Below are positions 36,205 to 49,000 of a DNA stretch of 64,000 nt, one piece after another (the first letter of the stretch is position 1; every line of letters starts with the position of its first letter). The notes below the pieces were generated by a model that was not told where the DNA came from, did not search any database, and worked only from the letters and a program-made list of their open reading frames with translations. Location: positions 1,922,001 through 1,986,000 of the forward strand of contig JAETXT010000012.1 in assembly GCA_019188255.1 (NCBI GenBank), written 5' to 3'. The stretch comes from Verticillium longisporum. Taxonomy: Eukaryota; Ascomycota; Sordariomycetes; Glomerellales; Plectosphaerellaceae. The position numbers and the translations under genes were made by a program.

Positions 36205-36406
36205 TGCTGATGCATTGTCATAGGTAAAGTTGTCACCTGTTGAATAGGTGGGTAGACAGGTCTATTCGTGGCATCCGGCCTGGTAGCAAACGCCAGCGAC
36301 AGTAACCTAAAGTATCGATACCAAGTAATAAGTTATCATGTATCTCATCGGTCGTTACTCATTCGCAGTCCCCTGAAATGTTGCCGCGAATGACCGGATC
36401 AGAAGA

Positions 36407-37218
36407 TCAGAACTCGCGCAGTAGTTGCTGGATTTTATCCGCCTCAGCTCCAGCGATGGAGTGAGTTTCTTTTCTACCCTCACTGTTAGGCGTAGGCAAT
36501 GATGCAATGCGACCACTGACACGCACAAGCAGCATGCGCATACGCTCCAGCTCCCTCTCGACCTCGCCGCCGCGAGTGACTACGTTTTCTTGCAGACCAA
36601 GACCGTCGTCACTTATACGGAAGGGCTGAATGGCCTTCTCTAGACGGCGCAGCTGCTCGACGCGCTTATGTACCTGTGTCCGCCTCGCTACGAGAGCATT
36701 CAGGACAGATACATGGTCAGCATACCGCTTGGCCTCCATGGGTAGAGCATCCAAGTCCTTTGACAAGGGCCAGGTGGGTGGAAGTGAGGCGATGGAGTTT
36801 TCGTCGGCTACGGGCCGAAACGATGGAAGCGTCAGCCAGGTTACCAGAAGGTACGAAGTGGGAGGGGAGCGATTTCTCTCATACTCAGGTCGGCGTTTGA
36901 AGCGAGGAGCTCATCGCTGTCCCACGTTGTCGTCTCATCTTCGGTCTGGTACAGCTTATCGATCTGTTCCGCAATGAGGCGCGTTGACTGTGGAGGATAG
37001 ATCCGACGGGCGTGCTGCTGAAGAATTTGGGCAAGGCCGAGGAGTGCGTCATCAATTCCAGCAACCGGTAAGGGCTCGACTGCCGCCGCATTATCAGCGC
37101 GCCACCGGCGAGTTGGGGTAAGATCCCGAGAAAGCAAACGCGTCTGCGATTCGAGAAACGCCTGTTTCAGGGAGATGACTGTGGGCAGCGCGTGCGGCAC
37201 TGGAGCGTTCAAGGCCAT
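36407..37218 (-). CDS. FTA4: Kinetochore subunit Fta4-like (Sim4/COMA-type complex)
   Basis: Two exons, 37218-36885 and 36807-36407, encode 244 aa. Fta4 belongs to the inner-kinetochore Sim4 complex (CENP-U-like) of fission yeast and other fungi. Family blocks are TVISLKQAFLESQTRLLS near the N-terminus, PPQSTRLIAEQIDKLY, a region spliced as ADLTDENSIASLPPTWP, and the C-terminal coiled coil LQENVVTRGGEVERELERMR. The 77-nt intron (36808-36884) uses the donor GTATGA; reading past it would give a short divergent end, while splicing restores the family block in phase. The start MALNAPVPHALPTV is preferred over an in-frame ATG 43 codons upstream. Assignment rests on block similarity from memory, so I rate it moderately high. 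Confidence 0.8.
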
Positions 37219-37476
37219 GACGCGTGCATGGAGGTATCCAGTACCAGCCGATCGGGTTGGAGAGGGCGATTGTTGTACGTGTAAGGTCACCGAAGAGAGA
37301 GGTGCTTGATCAACATGACGCGGTATCACGTGATCATGTACCAGCAAGCGTACATGAGGGAGTACAGGGCTCTACAACAAGGCTGCTCACGAGGAAAGAT
37401 AATTGGTGTTGGCTGTTGTATAAATTCGATTTTCTTGAAAATTTTCTGCATAATAGGTCGTAGCACCTTTTTTAAT

Positions 37477-40153
37477 TCACACGCCGGACCACCAATATGT
37501 CTCAGCAACAGTGAAGGATCCCCTGAGCGCCTTATCCGTCACGACCGAGCTATCGGAAACGATGATCTCGTACTCCCCCTCTTCAGCGCACCATTGATGC
37601 CGGTCTTCGTCCCAGTAACTCGCAGCGTATTTGGGAGAGATGTTGATGATTGCCTTCTTGGTCTCCCCCGCCACGAGCGCCACTTTGCCAAAGCCCTTGA
37701 GTTCTTTCAGTGGACGATTGACCTTCGTTGCTTTTTGCCTGGGGGCCACATAGACCTGAATCACTTGAGCGCCGTCGATGGACCCCGTGTTCTTAACTGA
37801 TAGCTCCACCTTCAGGTTGTGGTTCTGATCCGAGACGGCCAGATCGGAGAACTCAAAGGTGGTATAAGATAGGCCGTGGCCGAAAGGGAAGAGGACGGGA
37901 CGGTCTGCGTACTCGTAAAACCGATAGCCGATATAAACGTCCTCGCCATAGAATGTACGTGCGAACTCCGCACGATAGTTCAGGAAGGCCGGGTTGTCCT
38001 GTACTCGAATGGGAAAGCTTAGGGAGAGCTTGCCAGAGGGGTTCACGTCGCCGAAGAGAACGTCCGCAATAGCGTTGCCGGTCTCGTTACCGCCGTACCA
38101 CGCCTGGATGACGGCTGCTACATCATTGATCCATGGCATGGTGACCGGTGTGCCTGATTGGTTCACCACTACCGTGTTGGGGTTTGCTTTGCCGACGGTT
38201 GAGATGAGTTTGTTGAGATAGCCAGGCAGGTCCATGTGGTCGCGGTCGTGGCCCTCAGTCTCCCAGTCGGCATTCAGGCCAGAACAGATAATGACCTGAT
38301 CAGCATCTCTTGCTAGTTCCGCCGCTTTGCGTATCTCTTCCTTGTCGTCGATGACCTTACAGCCGCCGATACGTAGTGCGCCACCGCCGAAGACGACGTT
38401 ATTGCCCTGAAGTTTGGATGCGGGGGCTGACGAGAATTGGACTTTGAATGTATAGGTCTCGCCCTTCTTGAGTTCGGTCGTGCCCCTTTCTTCGACCGTG
38501 GCAGTGCCGAAAAACGCATCGCCTTGGCGCTGCTTCGTCTCATTATCGATGACCAGCTTTCCGTTGACGAAGAGGTTGGCTGTACCGCAAACTATGAGAC
38601 CAAGTTCATATTCACAGTCCTCTTCGGCAACGAAGGAGCCCTCTACTTCGGCGTACCACAGCGGGTTTTTGATTACGTAATAATCAACGAGGTTGAGTTC
38701 TGTGTTCGTCAGGATGCGTTCGTCGACTGGCTTGCGAGAAGTAACACTGGGGGGGTCGGTATATGCTCGGAAGACCATTCCTCGCTCCCCGGACGGCGAC
38801 TTGACCACGTTGCCCAGTAGGGGCAACAGCTTGTGGGAATAGGCGCCTTGTGCGTAAATAGGCCCGGATTCAAGCTTTTGGCTGATACCATAGAAGGGAG
38901 TCACAGCGTAGTACGCTGCAAGAGAGGCTGAGCCGCCGCCGTGATAGGTTGCGATTTTCGCATTGGGACCTATGATAACAGTCTTATCGAGCGATTCCAT
39001 TAGCTTCGGGCAAGCTTGAATATTTGGATGGATGAAGGGGCCCGACGGTGGCGGGCGTGCACAGCGGGCGCGAGACCTACTTTCTTATTCTTCTTCAGTG
39101 GAAGCACGCCGTTCTCATTCTTTAACAGGACAAGGGACTCGCCGCCGATTCGGCGCAAAAGTTCCGCCGTCTCAGGCGTGTCGCCTGTCTTCTCCTCTGC
39201 ATTTTCTGGGATGCCGAGCTTCATACATTCCTTGATGAACACAAGCATAGCACGAGCTCGCTCGTCCAGCACGTGTTGTTTGACCTTGTCGGTAGAGACG
39301 GAGAATTTGAGAAGCTCGCCACGGAAGCGTGGCGGGCCAGGCATCTCGAGATCCAGGCCGGCATTGGCAGCGTCGGTCGTAGTGTAAGTTCCATACCAGT
39401 CGCTCATGACCATACCGTTCCATCCCCACTCCTTCCGGAGCATCTTTTCAAGTATATCGGGATTCTCACTACAATACACACCATTTACGCCGTTGTATGC
39501 TGTCATGAAGGCTCCCGGCTTGGAGTCACGGACTGTCAGCTGGAATGGCATGGCGTATATCTCGCGCAGAGCGCGCTCGGTTAGTATGCTTTGTACGGCG
39601 TTGCGCCTGTGCTCCTGATCGTTGCAGACAAAGTGCTTGGGGGTGGCCTGGACGCCAGTGCTCTGAATACCGTTGCAGATGGCAGCAGACCCGAGGCCGG
39701 CCAGGACGGGATCTTCGCCGATCGATTCGAAACCACGCCCACCAAGGGGCGCGCGTTGCATGTTGATTGTTGGACCGAGAATGCAATGGGCTCCCTTCAA
39801 CTTGGCCTCCTCGCCCATCTTTCTGCCGGCCTCCTCGAGCAGAGCAGTGTTAAAGGTAGCGCCGAGAGCCGTGCCACAGGGGAAACAGGCGGCTTTAACA
39901 CCATCGAAGAACCTGGTTCCGCGAACACCGTTGGGGCCATCACTGAGGCGAATCGTGGGAATTCCATGCTTGTGAAGAGCCTTGGTGTGCCAGAAGTCGA
40001 TACCTGAGCGGCGGTGTCAGCAGATGTCGCATTGGCAACTCTTCGTCTAGGCTCAGATCGTGAGATGTGAGGGTACAAACCTGCCAGCAGGTCAACTTTT
40101 TCGGAATTTGTGAGCTTCTTGAGCAGAGCCTCGACGTCCAGCTCGACAACCAT
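37477..40153 (-). CDS. GH3 beta-glucosidase with PA14 domain, intracellular type
   Basis: Three exons, 40153-40081, 40003-39081 and 38982-37477, encode 833 aa. GH3 enzymes hydrolyse beta-glucosides with retention. The N-terminal (beta/alpha)8 domain has [33 protein letters not shown] and the nucleophile region [17 protein letters not shown] (Asp about 226). A PA14 domain is inserted in the second domain (about 395-545, with [20 protein letters not shown]). The block [20 protein letters not shown] carries the likely acid/base Glu. A fibronectin III-like domain closes the protein. No signal peptide is visible, so the enzyme is probably cytoplasmic. The introns are 77 nt (GTTTGT donor) and 98 nt; at the second, KKNKK joins TVIIGPNAK, so the Met at 39000 is not a start. 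Two GCGGGG motifs lie about 235-255 bp upstream. Confidence 0.94.
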
Positions 40154-43100
40154 TGTAGCGGAGATGACCCGAGCGGTGTCTAGCAAGCGATCCAGAGGAG
40201 AGGTAAACGTAGGATGAGGAGAAATATGGTATTGGGACTTGTCAAGGAAGGACTAGAGCTCATCCCTATTATATCACTCACATCCCTTTTTTTGTGTGAC
40301 GCCCAAAGGCAGGCGGCAGCGGCAATGAGGCACGAACTCCAAGGTCGTGACCCGCGTCCACTTGGTTTCTCCAGTCTCGGGCAGTTTCCCCGCCGCCCCC
40401 TCCGCGGGGACCGACAGCAATCGGGTCTTGGCCGGCGCGGGGCTGCCCGCCAACAAGCCTTGGTCATGTTCTCTCTTCGGCGCGGCCAATAAGCAAGCTC
40501 TAAGGCCGCGAGCTACCTGAACGACGTCCCGATATTCCGTCTATTCTCCCCATCAAGTGGAGTAGTCATCGTGGGTAAATGCCTAGGCTAAGGTGCTGAT
40601 GTCCTCAGCATCATGGCACCCCTCATTCTTGTCCGACATTCAAGCGAGGTCATGCCGACGCCGAACCCTCGATAACCGATAAGACAGGCACGTGATCTAA
40701 CTATCTTCTGACTGATGGAGGTGACGGCTCCAAGCTCACAGCTCACACCTGTGTCCTGGTGGCAAGCGAGACCCCGCATCCTTTGGTTATAGTGCAGTCT
40801 TGAAGTGGCCATATCATTCATGCCAACCCTTCTTTCACATTGCCTTCTAATGTTTGTGGCCGGCTTTTCGACTCCCTCTCAATTGAACAGCCACCTAAGG
40901 GTCGAAAAAGAGATCTCACCCAGACCACGCGCCTCGAAATCATCTTGTCTTCATGTCGATGGGATCTATGGCGAGAGCCGTCATGTGAGCTTTCGAAAGC
41001 GTCAGATAACGGCTGCCAGGGTAGCCAAAATGAGCACAGGGACGAAGTGTGCAGCAAGATCCGGGCGAACCTAACCTCCGTCTTCCGCACGCTCCCAACC
41101 ATGTCGCTTGACACCTCGCTAGGCTGTTCTTGTGGTCTTCTCGGTGCATTTATCATGCGCATCTCCCCCGACACCGAGCAGGTTTAGCAGTGACTTGCGA
41201 AGGTAGCATCGCTCCCCCCTCTTCAACTGTCTTGAGGTCCGTGGCTGCCAGCCAGCATGAGCTAGACTACTGCGGAGCACGTACGATGGCACGTTCACAC
41301 CTCAGTTTATTGACCGGTGTGCGACCATGACATTGACGGAGTTCGGAATGTGAGCGGTTGGCGGCTTCTCCCCGACGGCCACCGCCAAACCTTGAACGGC
41401 CCCCCACCGACACTATCGTGAAGGGAATAGCCAGTGCCTGTTGGTATCTCTTTGGGATGACTTATGACAATCACGGCGCATGCCGTGCACAGCACAAACC
41501 TTGTTCTCCTATGATTGATCATCACTGGATTCATGGGGGCTTGTAGACAAGCCCCCCTCGACAGTCTGATCGATCCGTTCGGAGGATCCGCACTCACAGG
41601 AGAGAGACGTACGCGTCCCTCTACGGAAGCCTTCCGTTCCCGTTCCCGTGGCTGACGGACTGCGCGAGAGAAAGAGCGAAGAGAAAATGGAGTCAACAGG
41701 GGTGGCCAGCCTGCTCCTCTCGCATCGTCGTCCCCTCTCAAAGCCTTCCCCGCCGGCCTAGTCTACGATTACCACGCCCCACGAAAGCGGAGGGGGTTAG
41801 GGATGACTGGAGTTGCAGCGATCGCCACTATCGCTAGGTGATGGCCAGATCGATGGATACTCAACAGCCAAGATCGTCGACATTACTGATGAGTTTTCTC
41901 ATCGCCTGGCCAGTATTGCGTACCATCCAAGACGCATGCCTCCCTTGCCTAAGCCGCGCCCGAAGGTTGTCCACCCCCTTCCCCCGTCCTTACCCCCATT
42001 ACATGGTATCCCGCTGTCACTTACTCGGTGACGGGACACTAGCGTACCGTGCAAACCGTACAAGGCACCCTTCATGGGCTATCCTGAAGGCAGGCTGTTG
42101 ACGTTCCCGAGAGGTCAAGAAATCACCTGCGCACCATCGTAACCGTCAAGTAGGTCAGCCCAGCAGAACCTTCCGTGTCATTTCATTATTGCGGACCAGA
42201 AGCGTTATTTCCTGACAACGAGGCATGGATGCGAACTTTCGCAAGCGCATACATGTACATGTAGGAAGATGCATGCAGGGGGGGGTGAGAGAGAGGAACC
42301 GTTTCTCTCCGTATGTTGTTCAAGCACGGACCGAGCAGCTGCCCTCAGAACACATGGCGTTCGAAGCAGGCATCGGCCCCATTCCGAATGGCAAACAACA
42401 GGTGAAGCGTACCTAGTACATGTACCTCGAGGAGATCTCCCTTCAAAGTTGGCAGGGGCTACGTCTGGCATGGAATGAATAGGTGCCAGAAGCGTCCAAC
42501 CAAGCGTACCTTGCTCTCGCTTGCCATCTCTGTCCGACCCTGTGCCCTGCTTGCCGGCCTCGCCAGCCCTGCGCTACCCTGCTTGGTCAGTGGATGGGCA
42601 CAACTTCAAGTTGGTGATTGCGTGGCGACGGCAGATGGAACAAGGGCATGCCGGCTGTCCATGGGATTCTCCGCATCCTAGCGTCCTTTCGAAGAAGCCT
42701 GTTTTGGGGTCTTGGTCTCGGCCATGTATCTCAAAGGGAGTTCTGTGGCTTGAGCCTCCTCGCGTGATGTCGCGCGACGCGCCCAACCGTTGGTTGACCT
42801 GACAAAATGCCGAGTGTGCCCAGCGTCGGTTAGCATGCGCGAGCTTGATGTCTAATGCTTGACCATACCACTTTTAGCGGACGCTGTCAAGTCCACAACC
42901 CATGGTACCGGGTGTCAGCCGCTGCAGCTCTAGTGAGTGCGCACTGGTGACACGCAAACTTGGACGGCGAAATGATGAGGCCAAGAGGGGGAGAGGGGCT
43001 GGGGTGAGGCGGTAAACCACGGGCCGCTTATTGTGAAGAAGGTGCCTCTCCCCCCCCCTTTCACCGACAGCGGAGAAAGCTATGCTAGAGGGCTTGCGCG

Positions 43101-46100
43101 CGAGAAGCTTCCGTCAAGAACGTCAACGAGGCCAGCGAGGGCCAAGAGCCCAGGGGTCTCAGTGACGGAGGAGGGGACCAAAGAGGTGGAAGGAGGGCTT
43201 CGCCTGCAGTATGGCGTTGATGAGCCCGGACCCCTTGACGCATCGCCAGGCGGCCTAACCCCCGCAGGTCCGCCAGAACCGAGAGCTGCAAGGTGCCGTT
43301 CCGTTTGCTACCCGCCGACGGACTTACATGGTATCAAGCTGAGGCTCTCTGTTGATGGTCCGAGACGTGGGCGAGACGTGGGCGATTGTTAGCCAGCATG
43401 CATGGGTTGCAAACCCACCACAAGGGAGAGCACGAGCAACGCTATGCAACGGTGTACACACACAAAAGATGCCGACTGGTCATGCCTGGTGAGGAGGTGC
43501 CACTATAACGGCCTTCTGCACAGGGTGGACTTCTCTGCATCACAGAAAGGGGGCAGGCCTCAGGGCAGGCAAGACAGTTGTCAACGCCGGGGTACCTTGA
43601 CGTGATCCTGGTAACGCATTGGCTCTGGCAAAACGAGTATGGGGGCCAGTCTTTGGGGGGGACACTGGCCTTACGGTCAAGGACGGGGGGAGGATTCCAG
43701 GTGATCAATCTGTAGCGACGGCGCAAAGTCTATTTTGTTCCCTATAAGCTTCGAAACTTCGATAACCAAGCAGCCAAGAAACCCGGGCAGGCAAGGTAGA
43801 GATGAGGCACAAAATAGAACGGATCGAGCTGCATCAGCGAGAACCGGCATCCGAAAAGGAAACAATGACACCACACCATCACGAATGGACGAGACGAGGC
43901 GAGACACTTCCTCACAAGGCGTAAGGCAGTAAATGATGTACATGTACTAACCAAATTGCGGTGTGGTGCGGCGGGGTCGGCGACTCAAGGCAGGCTGGAG
44001 CCGCGATATTGAATCGAAAGAACAGAATGGTGGAGAAGCAAACGAGGACATCTGAGGACATTCTTTCCATGTGTCCATGTGGAACTGTGAAAAGGCCGAT
44101 CGACGAGATTGCGGTAGGTACATTGTACGGCGGTGCCGGCGGTGACGACGCATCAACAAGATGAGCTTCGTTTCTTGTCTCGTTTGCCCCTGTCTTGACG
44201 TTTGCCTGTTTGTCTTTGCTGTTTGGTCATCTCGCTCCCAGGTCTTTCGTCTGAAGCACCGATGCAGGTGTTGAGATCCTGCTGTCCTGCCCTGCCGTTG
44301 GTCTACATGGTCAGGCATTTGCGCAACTCGTCCAAAAGCGTCGTGAAGATGAACGACGGACGAGGAGAACTAGACCAAGCCCAATCAGACAGGGCTGTGT
44401 TCTCAGCCCCCATGAACCAACACCCGGCGTTGACGGTTCCGTGTCAACTGGGAACACTGTCCGAGCGGGAGTTGCGACTGGCAGGCAATTACTTGTACAG
44501 GATAGCTCCCTGCCTGCACCCGCCCCCCCCCGCCCATTCGATTGCCATGCCCAGAAAGCTTCGTTTGGGGTGCTGCGGGGTATGACTCGACCTGGTACCC
44601 TATCGTACTGGTAGTGTGGTTGAAGCGGGGAGAAAGCCGTGTCTACTTTCGGTGAGGTCCGGGATGGAGATGGCAGTGCGACAGAAGCACCAGTTGTGGA
44701 TGGAGACGTAGTTGCACAAGACATTTACGTATGATCAAGCAGGCCGTATATTGCCAAGCCAGGCAGTAATAGGCAAACAGTGTGCGCAATGATCAGAACG
44801 GTGAAGGCAGGGTCCCCATGAAAGGGCCGGACATGGAACCGCGCCAGGGTAAGGGCAAGGGCCACAGATGGGAACAGGGTACCCGGTGGACAGGAAGGGT
44901 GCAGAACGAAGAACACAAGACCCCTGGTGAACATCATTCGACACGCTCTCTGGTAGGGCACAGAGCGAATAGCGTCAAGGGCACCGCTGCCTTGGCATGT
45001 TTGCCGGATCTCGTCCGGTAGTCGGAACGCCTGGGTGCCGGTGCCTGGCATGGCAGGACGCATGTGCGCCTGCATGTCTGTCCGTCTGTACAAGAGTACG
45101 CTTATCCTGGCCTGGTTTGGCCTGCCGATGGCTGGGTGCGCATGCGCATCGTATCTGTCATCGTACATCGTAGCACCTAGGGTCCCCTGGGGGTGCCTGT
45201 AAGTGAGGTCAGCTTTCACCACCGTTCAAAAGTTCCCCTGTCTTGCATGTGGTGATCGGCCTTGCATGAGCGCCAGAGAACTAGTAGGTGCACCCGTAGG
45301 TCGGATAGGATGGGCAGCTAGCCGGAGGCAGGGCAGATGACAGCTGCTGGGTGCCGTCACGGAGGAACGGGTCGGGTCCGAGGTCGTCGCGACCCGGCTG
45401 TCGTGCTGCCGCTGTTGATCCCGATAACAATGTCGCAAGTCTTGCGACGTATTGTTTATGTGCTGTGATGGGGGTCATGAGATCTGATTTGTTTCGTGGT
45501 CAAGGATGGATGATTTTGAGAGGTCGCCAAAATAGGCCATGTGCGTCTGAAGCGAGACCAGCGTGGCGCCTGCCTCCAAACCCCCGCCTCGCTCGATCCT
45601 TCCCTCACTACCGTACTTCTTCCCCACCTCACGAGAACGCTGAGCATTCTTGCTGAGCGTTCTTGCACAGAGCTTTCAATGTCAAAGGCGAAAGCTGCCC
45701 TGCTAGCATTGAGGGAAACGGGTACGGCGACACAGATCATTCTCGGCGTCTCCCCCGGCAAGTAGAGACGGACCCCACCCTAGGGCTGGCTGTGACGCTA
45801 CCGCTGAGCTCCTCACCAGTCTTTGGGAAGGGGAAGGGGAAGGGGGGCCCGCTTGGGAAGCTGACCGGGGCCAGGGTGCGGAAGCCCCCTACATCTACAA
45901 CCACCGAAGCACCACCAAGGTATATGGATATCGCATCGCGTTGTCCTTGCCAAAGACAGATCCAGCCAAGATCGCACGGAATGGAACATCATCTGTGACT
46001 TGACATCAACCCGACGCCTGGCCAAACCCTGCCCTGTCCGGCCTTGTCTGTTACCCTGCCTGCCTTACCTTCCGTTAGCTACATTGCCTCGTCTTGTCCT

Positions 46101-49000
46101 ACCTGGTCCTTGGCCGGCCCCGTCGCGCCCTACACAGCCATCACGCCAACACCATCAACGACTCAACTTGGTGATGGGTTTGACGACACCTCATCTCTCT
46201 ATCTCTCGATCTATCCAGATAACTGCGCCAGCCCAAGAGCAGCAGCCGCCTACAGGCAGCCACGGACCGCTTGCGCCCGAGCACATACGTACCATGTACT
46301 CGCCCAGGCGCAGGGCACCGATGTGGGAAAAGATAAACAAATGGCCCCTCTTCAAGGCCCACACGATGAACACAAATGAAGGGGGGGAGAAAGCTTGGGC
46401 TATGGAGAAGAGAAGTGGGTGACTACTCCTCTTTCATTCTCTCTATCCCTCTCTTGCTCACTCTCGCAAAGTCGATAGTTACCTGGGGCACGCGAAGGCC
46501 AAGAATGAGCTTGGCATGACAGTGCCGGCGATCGGCGCACACACGACTGCCGGTGTCAACAGAACAGGATCGCCGATAATGCCCCAAACATTTCTCTGTC
46601 GTCTGTGTGTGTGTGTGTGGGAAACGCAGACTGAGAAGAGACATGGCGGCATGCGATGGGTTGAACACCACAGCTGGCCCCATCCACCATGACCCAACAC
46701 GGCAAACATATCGTGGAAACCAGACCCAGAGGTTGGGAAACCCCCACAAGGCCACCCGCCGATGTGCCATAGCGTTACGTTGCGTTTCTCACATCATCCC
46801 AGCGCGTTGCAAGGGCATTCATATTGAGCATTGTCATGAGTAGTTCTCATGAACGCTTGACAGCCTAGCAAGGGCCTGCTGCACTGCCGACCCTTCGTAC
46901 CCGGCTTGAGAAGGAGGACACCTCAAGTGGACACAGAGCTGAAGTGAGGTACGCCAAGACCCCACCCCCTGGTCTCCCCATCGCGTGAAGCCCTGTGCCT
47001 AGTTTTCGACCCCATCATCGCGTCCGAGCCCGCAGACGCCAACGTCCATCCACCCCCCCGGTCAAGGTTACCCATCCTGCCGTCCGCGACCCCTGCCCCT
47101 CCTTCAACTGTCGCTTACAGAACCATTCACTCACCCAGGCCACGGCTCTTTTTTACTTCCGCAGGAGGGGAAGGGGGGGGGACACACCAACCTCCCATGT
47201 GGTCGACGTCCTGTCTTTCGGCGTCCCGATTCGTCCCCATGCCACCATGTGGTGCGACCATCTTCAGCACGGAACCAAGCCGTTTTTCACGGCACGGGAA
47301 CGGGAGCTTGATGGTTTAGGGAGATTTCTCCAACCATGGAGACAGGTGGTGAGGGGATAGAGACACGAACAACAGAGACAGGGAGCCAGGGGTGGCTGGT
47401 ATTGCATGCCAGGCAGGGATCACGAATTACAGTCCTTCTCCCCTCCGACTTGCTCCCATCAAGATGACGACTGTCCATGATGCACTCGTCAGCTCGTTCA
47501 TCCATCAACAATATACGCACTTCCAAATCATTGGTCCTCTCAAAACTAGCCGAGAACCCACTACAATACAGCAGAACATGGCAGGGGGGGAGGGGAAGGG
47601 GGGAGGGGATTAATTGGAATAAGACGGCGCGCGAGATTGAGGGTGAGAAAGACATAGAGATGTTGATCAGACGACACGAGAGAGTTTGAATCAGCCCGAA
47701 AGGCCGATCTACACGCAATCCCATTCTGCGCACAGAACCAAAGCGTTGTGTACGCGAAACCTGTCGTGGATGTCGCTGCATCTGTTAGAGTGAAGCGCTA
47801 ACCCACCTCCCAGAATAACAGCGTTATGCGGATTCGCGCCGCTTAAGCGCTTCTGCCACAGGACACTCGGTGAACGCCCGTTCCAAGCATACACGCATTC
47901 AGTCAACGCCCGTCCCTTTCCTCATCGACCAATCCCCCTCCCCCCTCCCTGTCCTCTTCCTCCATTTCCTTGCTCTGTCTTGCGAGCTCTTGGTGTTGCG
48001 GCAATCCCGTCTTCCCCCCCATACATGGATGCTTTTCCCGAAATCTCGAATGATGACCTCATGCTGCCGATCGGGAGTGCCGGCAGGGCCTTTGCTTCAA
48101 CATACGCAGCTGGGGGTGGCGCAGGTCACTTGGTAGCTACTAATGTATGTATGTAATGGTACCTGCGACACTAAAACTCACTTATTGGGGGCGGCACTGG
48201 GGACGGTAAGACGAAGCGCAATGCGGCGCAGCGCTGAGGACGCATGGACAGAGCGAAGCGCACAATGCGACGTGTTCGTTGGGAATCCGTGGAAAGTTTG
48301 TGCATAGTGTAGTATTCAATCCCACGATGACACGGGGGTCATGATGGCCGTCAGTTCTCAATCTCTTGCATTCCCTTCCTTACCCCCATTGCTATCCCTC
48401 CTCCCTGCCCCCCACCCCCAAATCCAGACAAGTGTGTCAAACTCTATGCAATGGCCAGCGCCAAGGCGCTGCTCCCGCATCCGGGGGGGGGGTCATCGCC
48501 TGCGAACAGGTACCTCGAGACCCCTCCGATTGCTGCCGGCCACCGGCGACGCCGTCCCCGTCCATTTCCCGTCTATGCCCGCCCCGCCCTGTCTGGGTTC
48601 GTTTTGGAACCTCTTGTCCACCACGGCTAAGACAACGGAGGAGAGCGTTGGAACAAGAAACGTGAGCGGACCGACATAGACGAGATGCCTCCACGCTTCA
48701 GCGTGTCCGAACCCCTGCGACTGTACAAGGGGTTCTGTAGCCCTCCGAGGAAAGAAAAACCCCTATTCCAGATTGTACCACCTCCTCTCGATACGTGCAG
48801 TCAGGGTGAAAGCAGAAAATCTATGTCTAGAGCACACGCAAAGACACACCAGGAGTACACGCAGCGTCGTAGAATTCGCAGGACAGGAATAAAAAATGAA
48901 GAAACACAAATGACATTTCGAGCTGATAAGATAGACAAAGTGGAATCGTAACAGAAGAAGCGAAACAAGCTCAGGTATACTGTGGACTCTCAGTCTTGTA
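40154..49000. other. 8.8-kb region without a recognisable gene
   Basis: The longest empty stretch in the window. Many ORFs of 60-165 codons overlap on both strands, for example 44725-45222 (-) and 41307-41741 (-), but none shows a domain, signal peptide or clean intron pattern. Runs of 6-9 G or C are frequent. A GT repeat lies at 46605-46619 and an AGGTACCT palindrome at 48508-48515. The part beside 40154 should hold the beta-glucosidase promoter. I see no tRNA, rRNA or transposon remains. Confidence 0.5.
40388..40409. promoter_or_regulatory. Paired GCGGGG motifs, possible CreA/CRE1 sites
   Basis: GCGGGG occurs on the minus strand at 40388-40393 and on the plus strand at 40404-40409, 235-256 bp upstream of the beta-glucosidase ATG. 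Both match SYGGRG, the site of the fungal carbon-catabolite repressor CreA/CRE1. Such a short motif is common in G/C-rich DNA, so this is only suggestive. Confidence 0.25.

Noticed and set aside
37477..39000. Separate gene starting at the ATG at 39000 (MESLDK)
   Set aside because: That ATG lies inside the 98-nt intron of the GH3 gene; splicing joins the two halves of one enzyme in phase.
44725..45222. 165-codon ORF on the minus strand
   Set aside because: No family resemblance, not flanked by gene-like signals, and inside a region full of overlapping ORFs.
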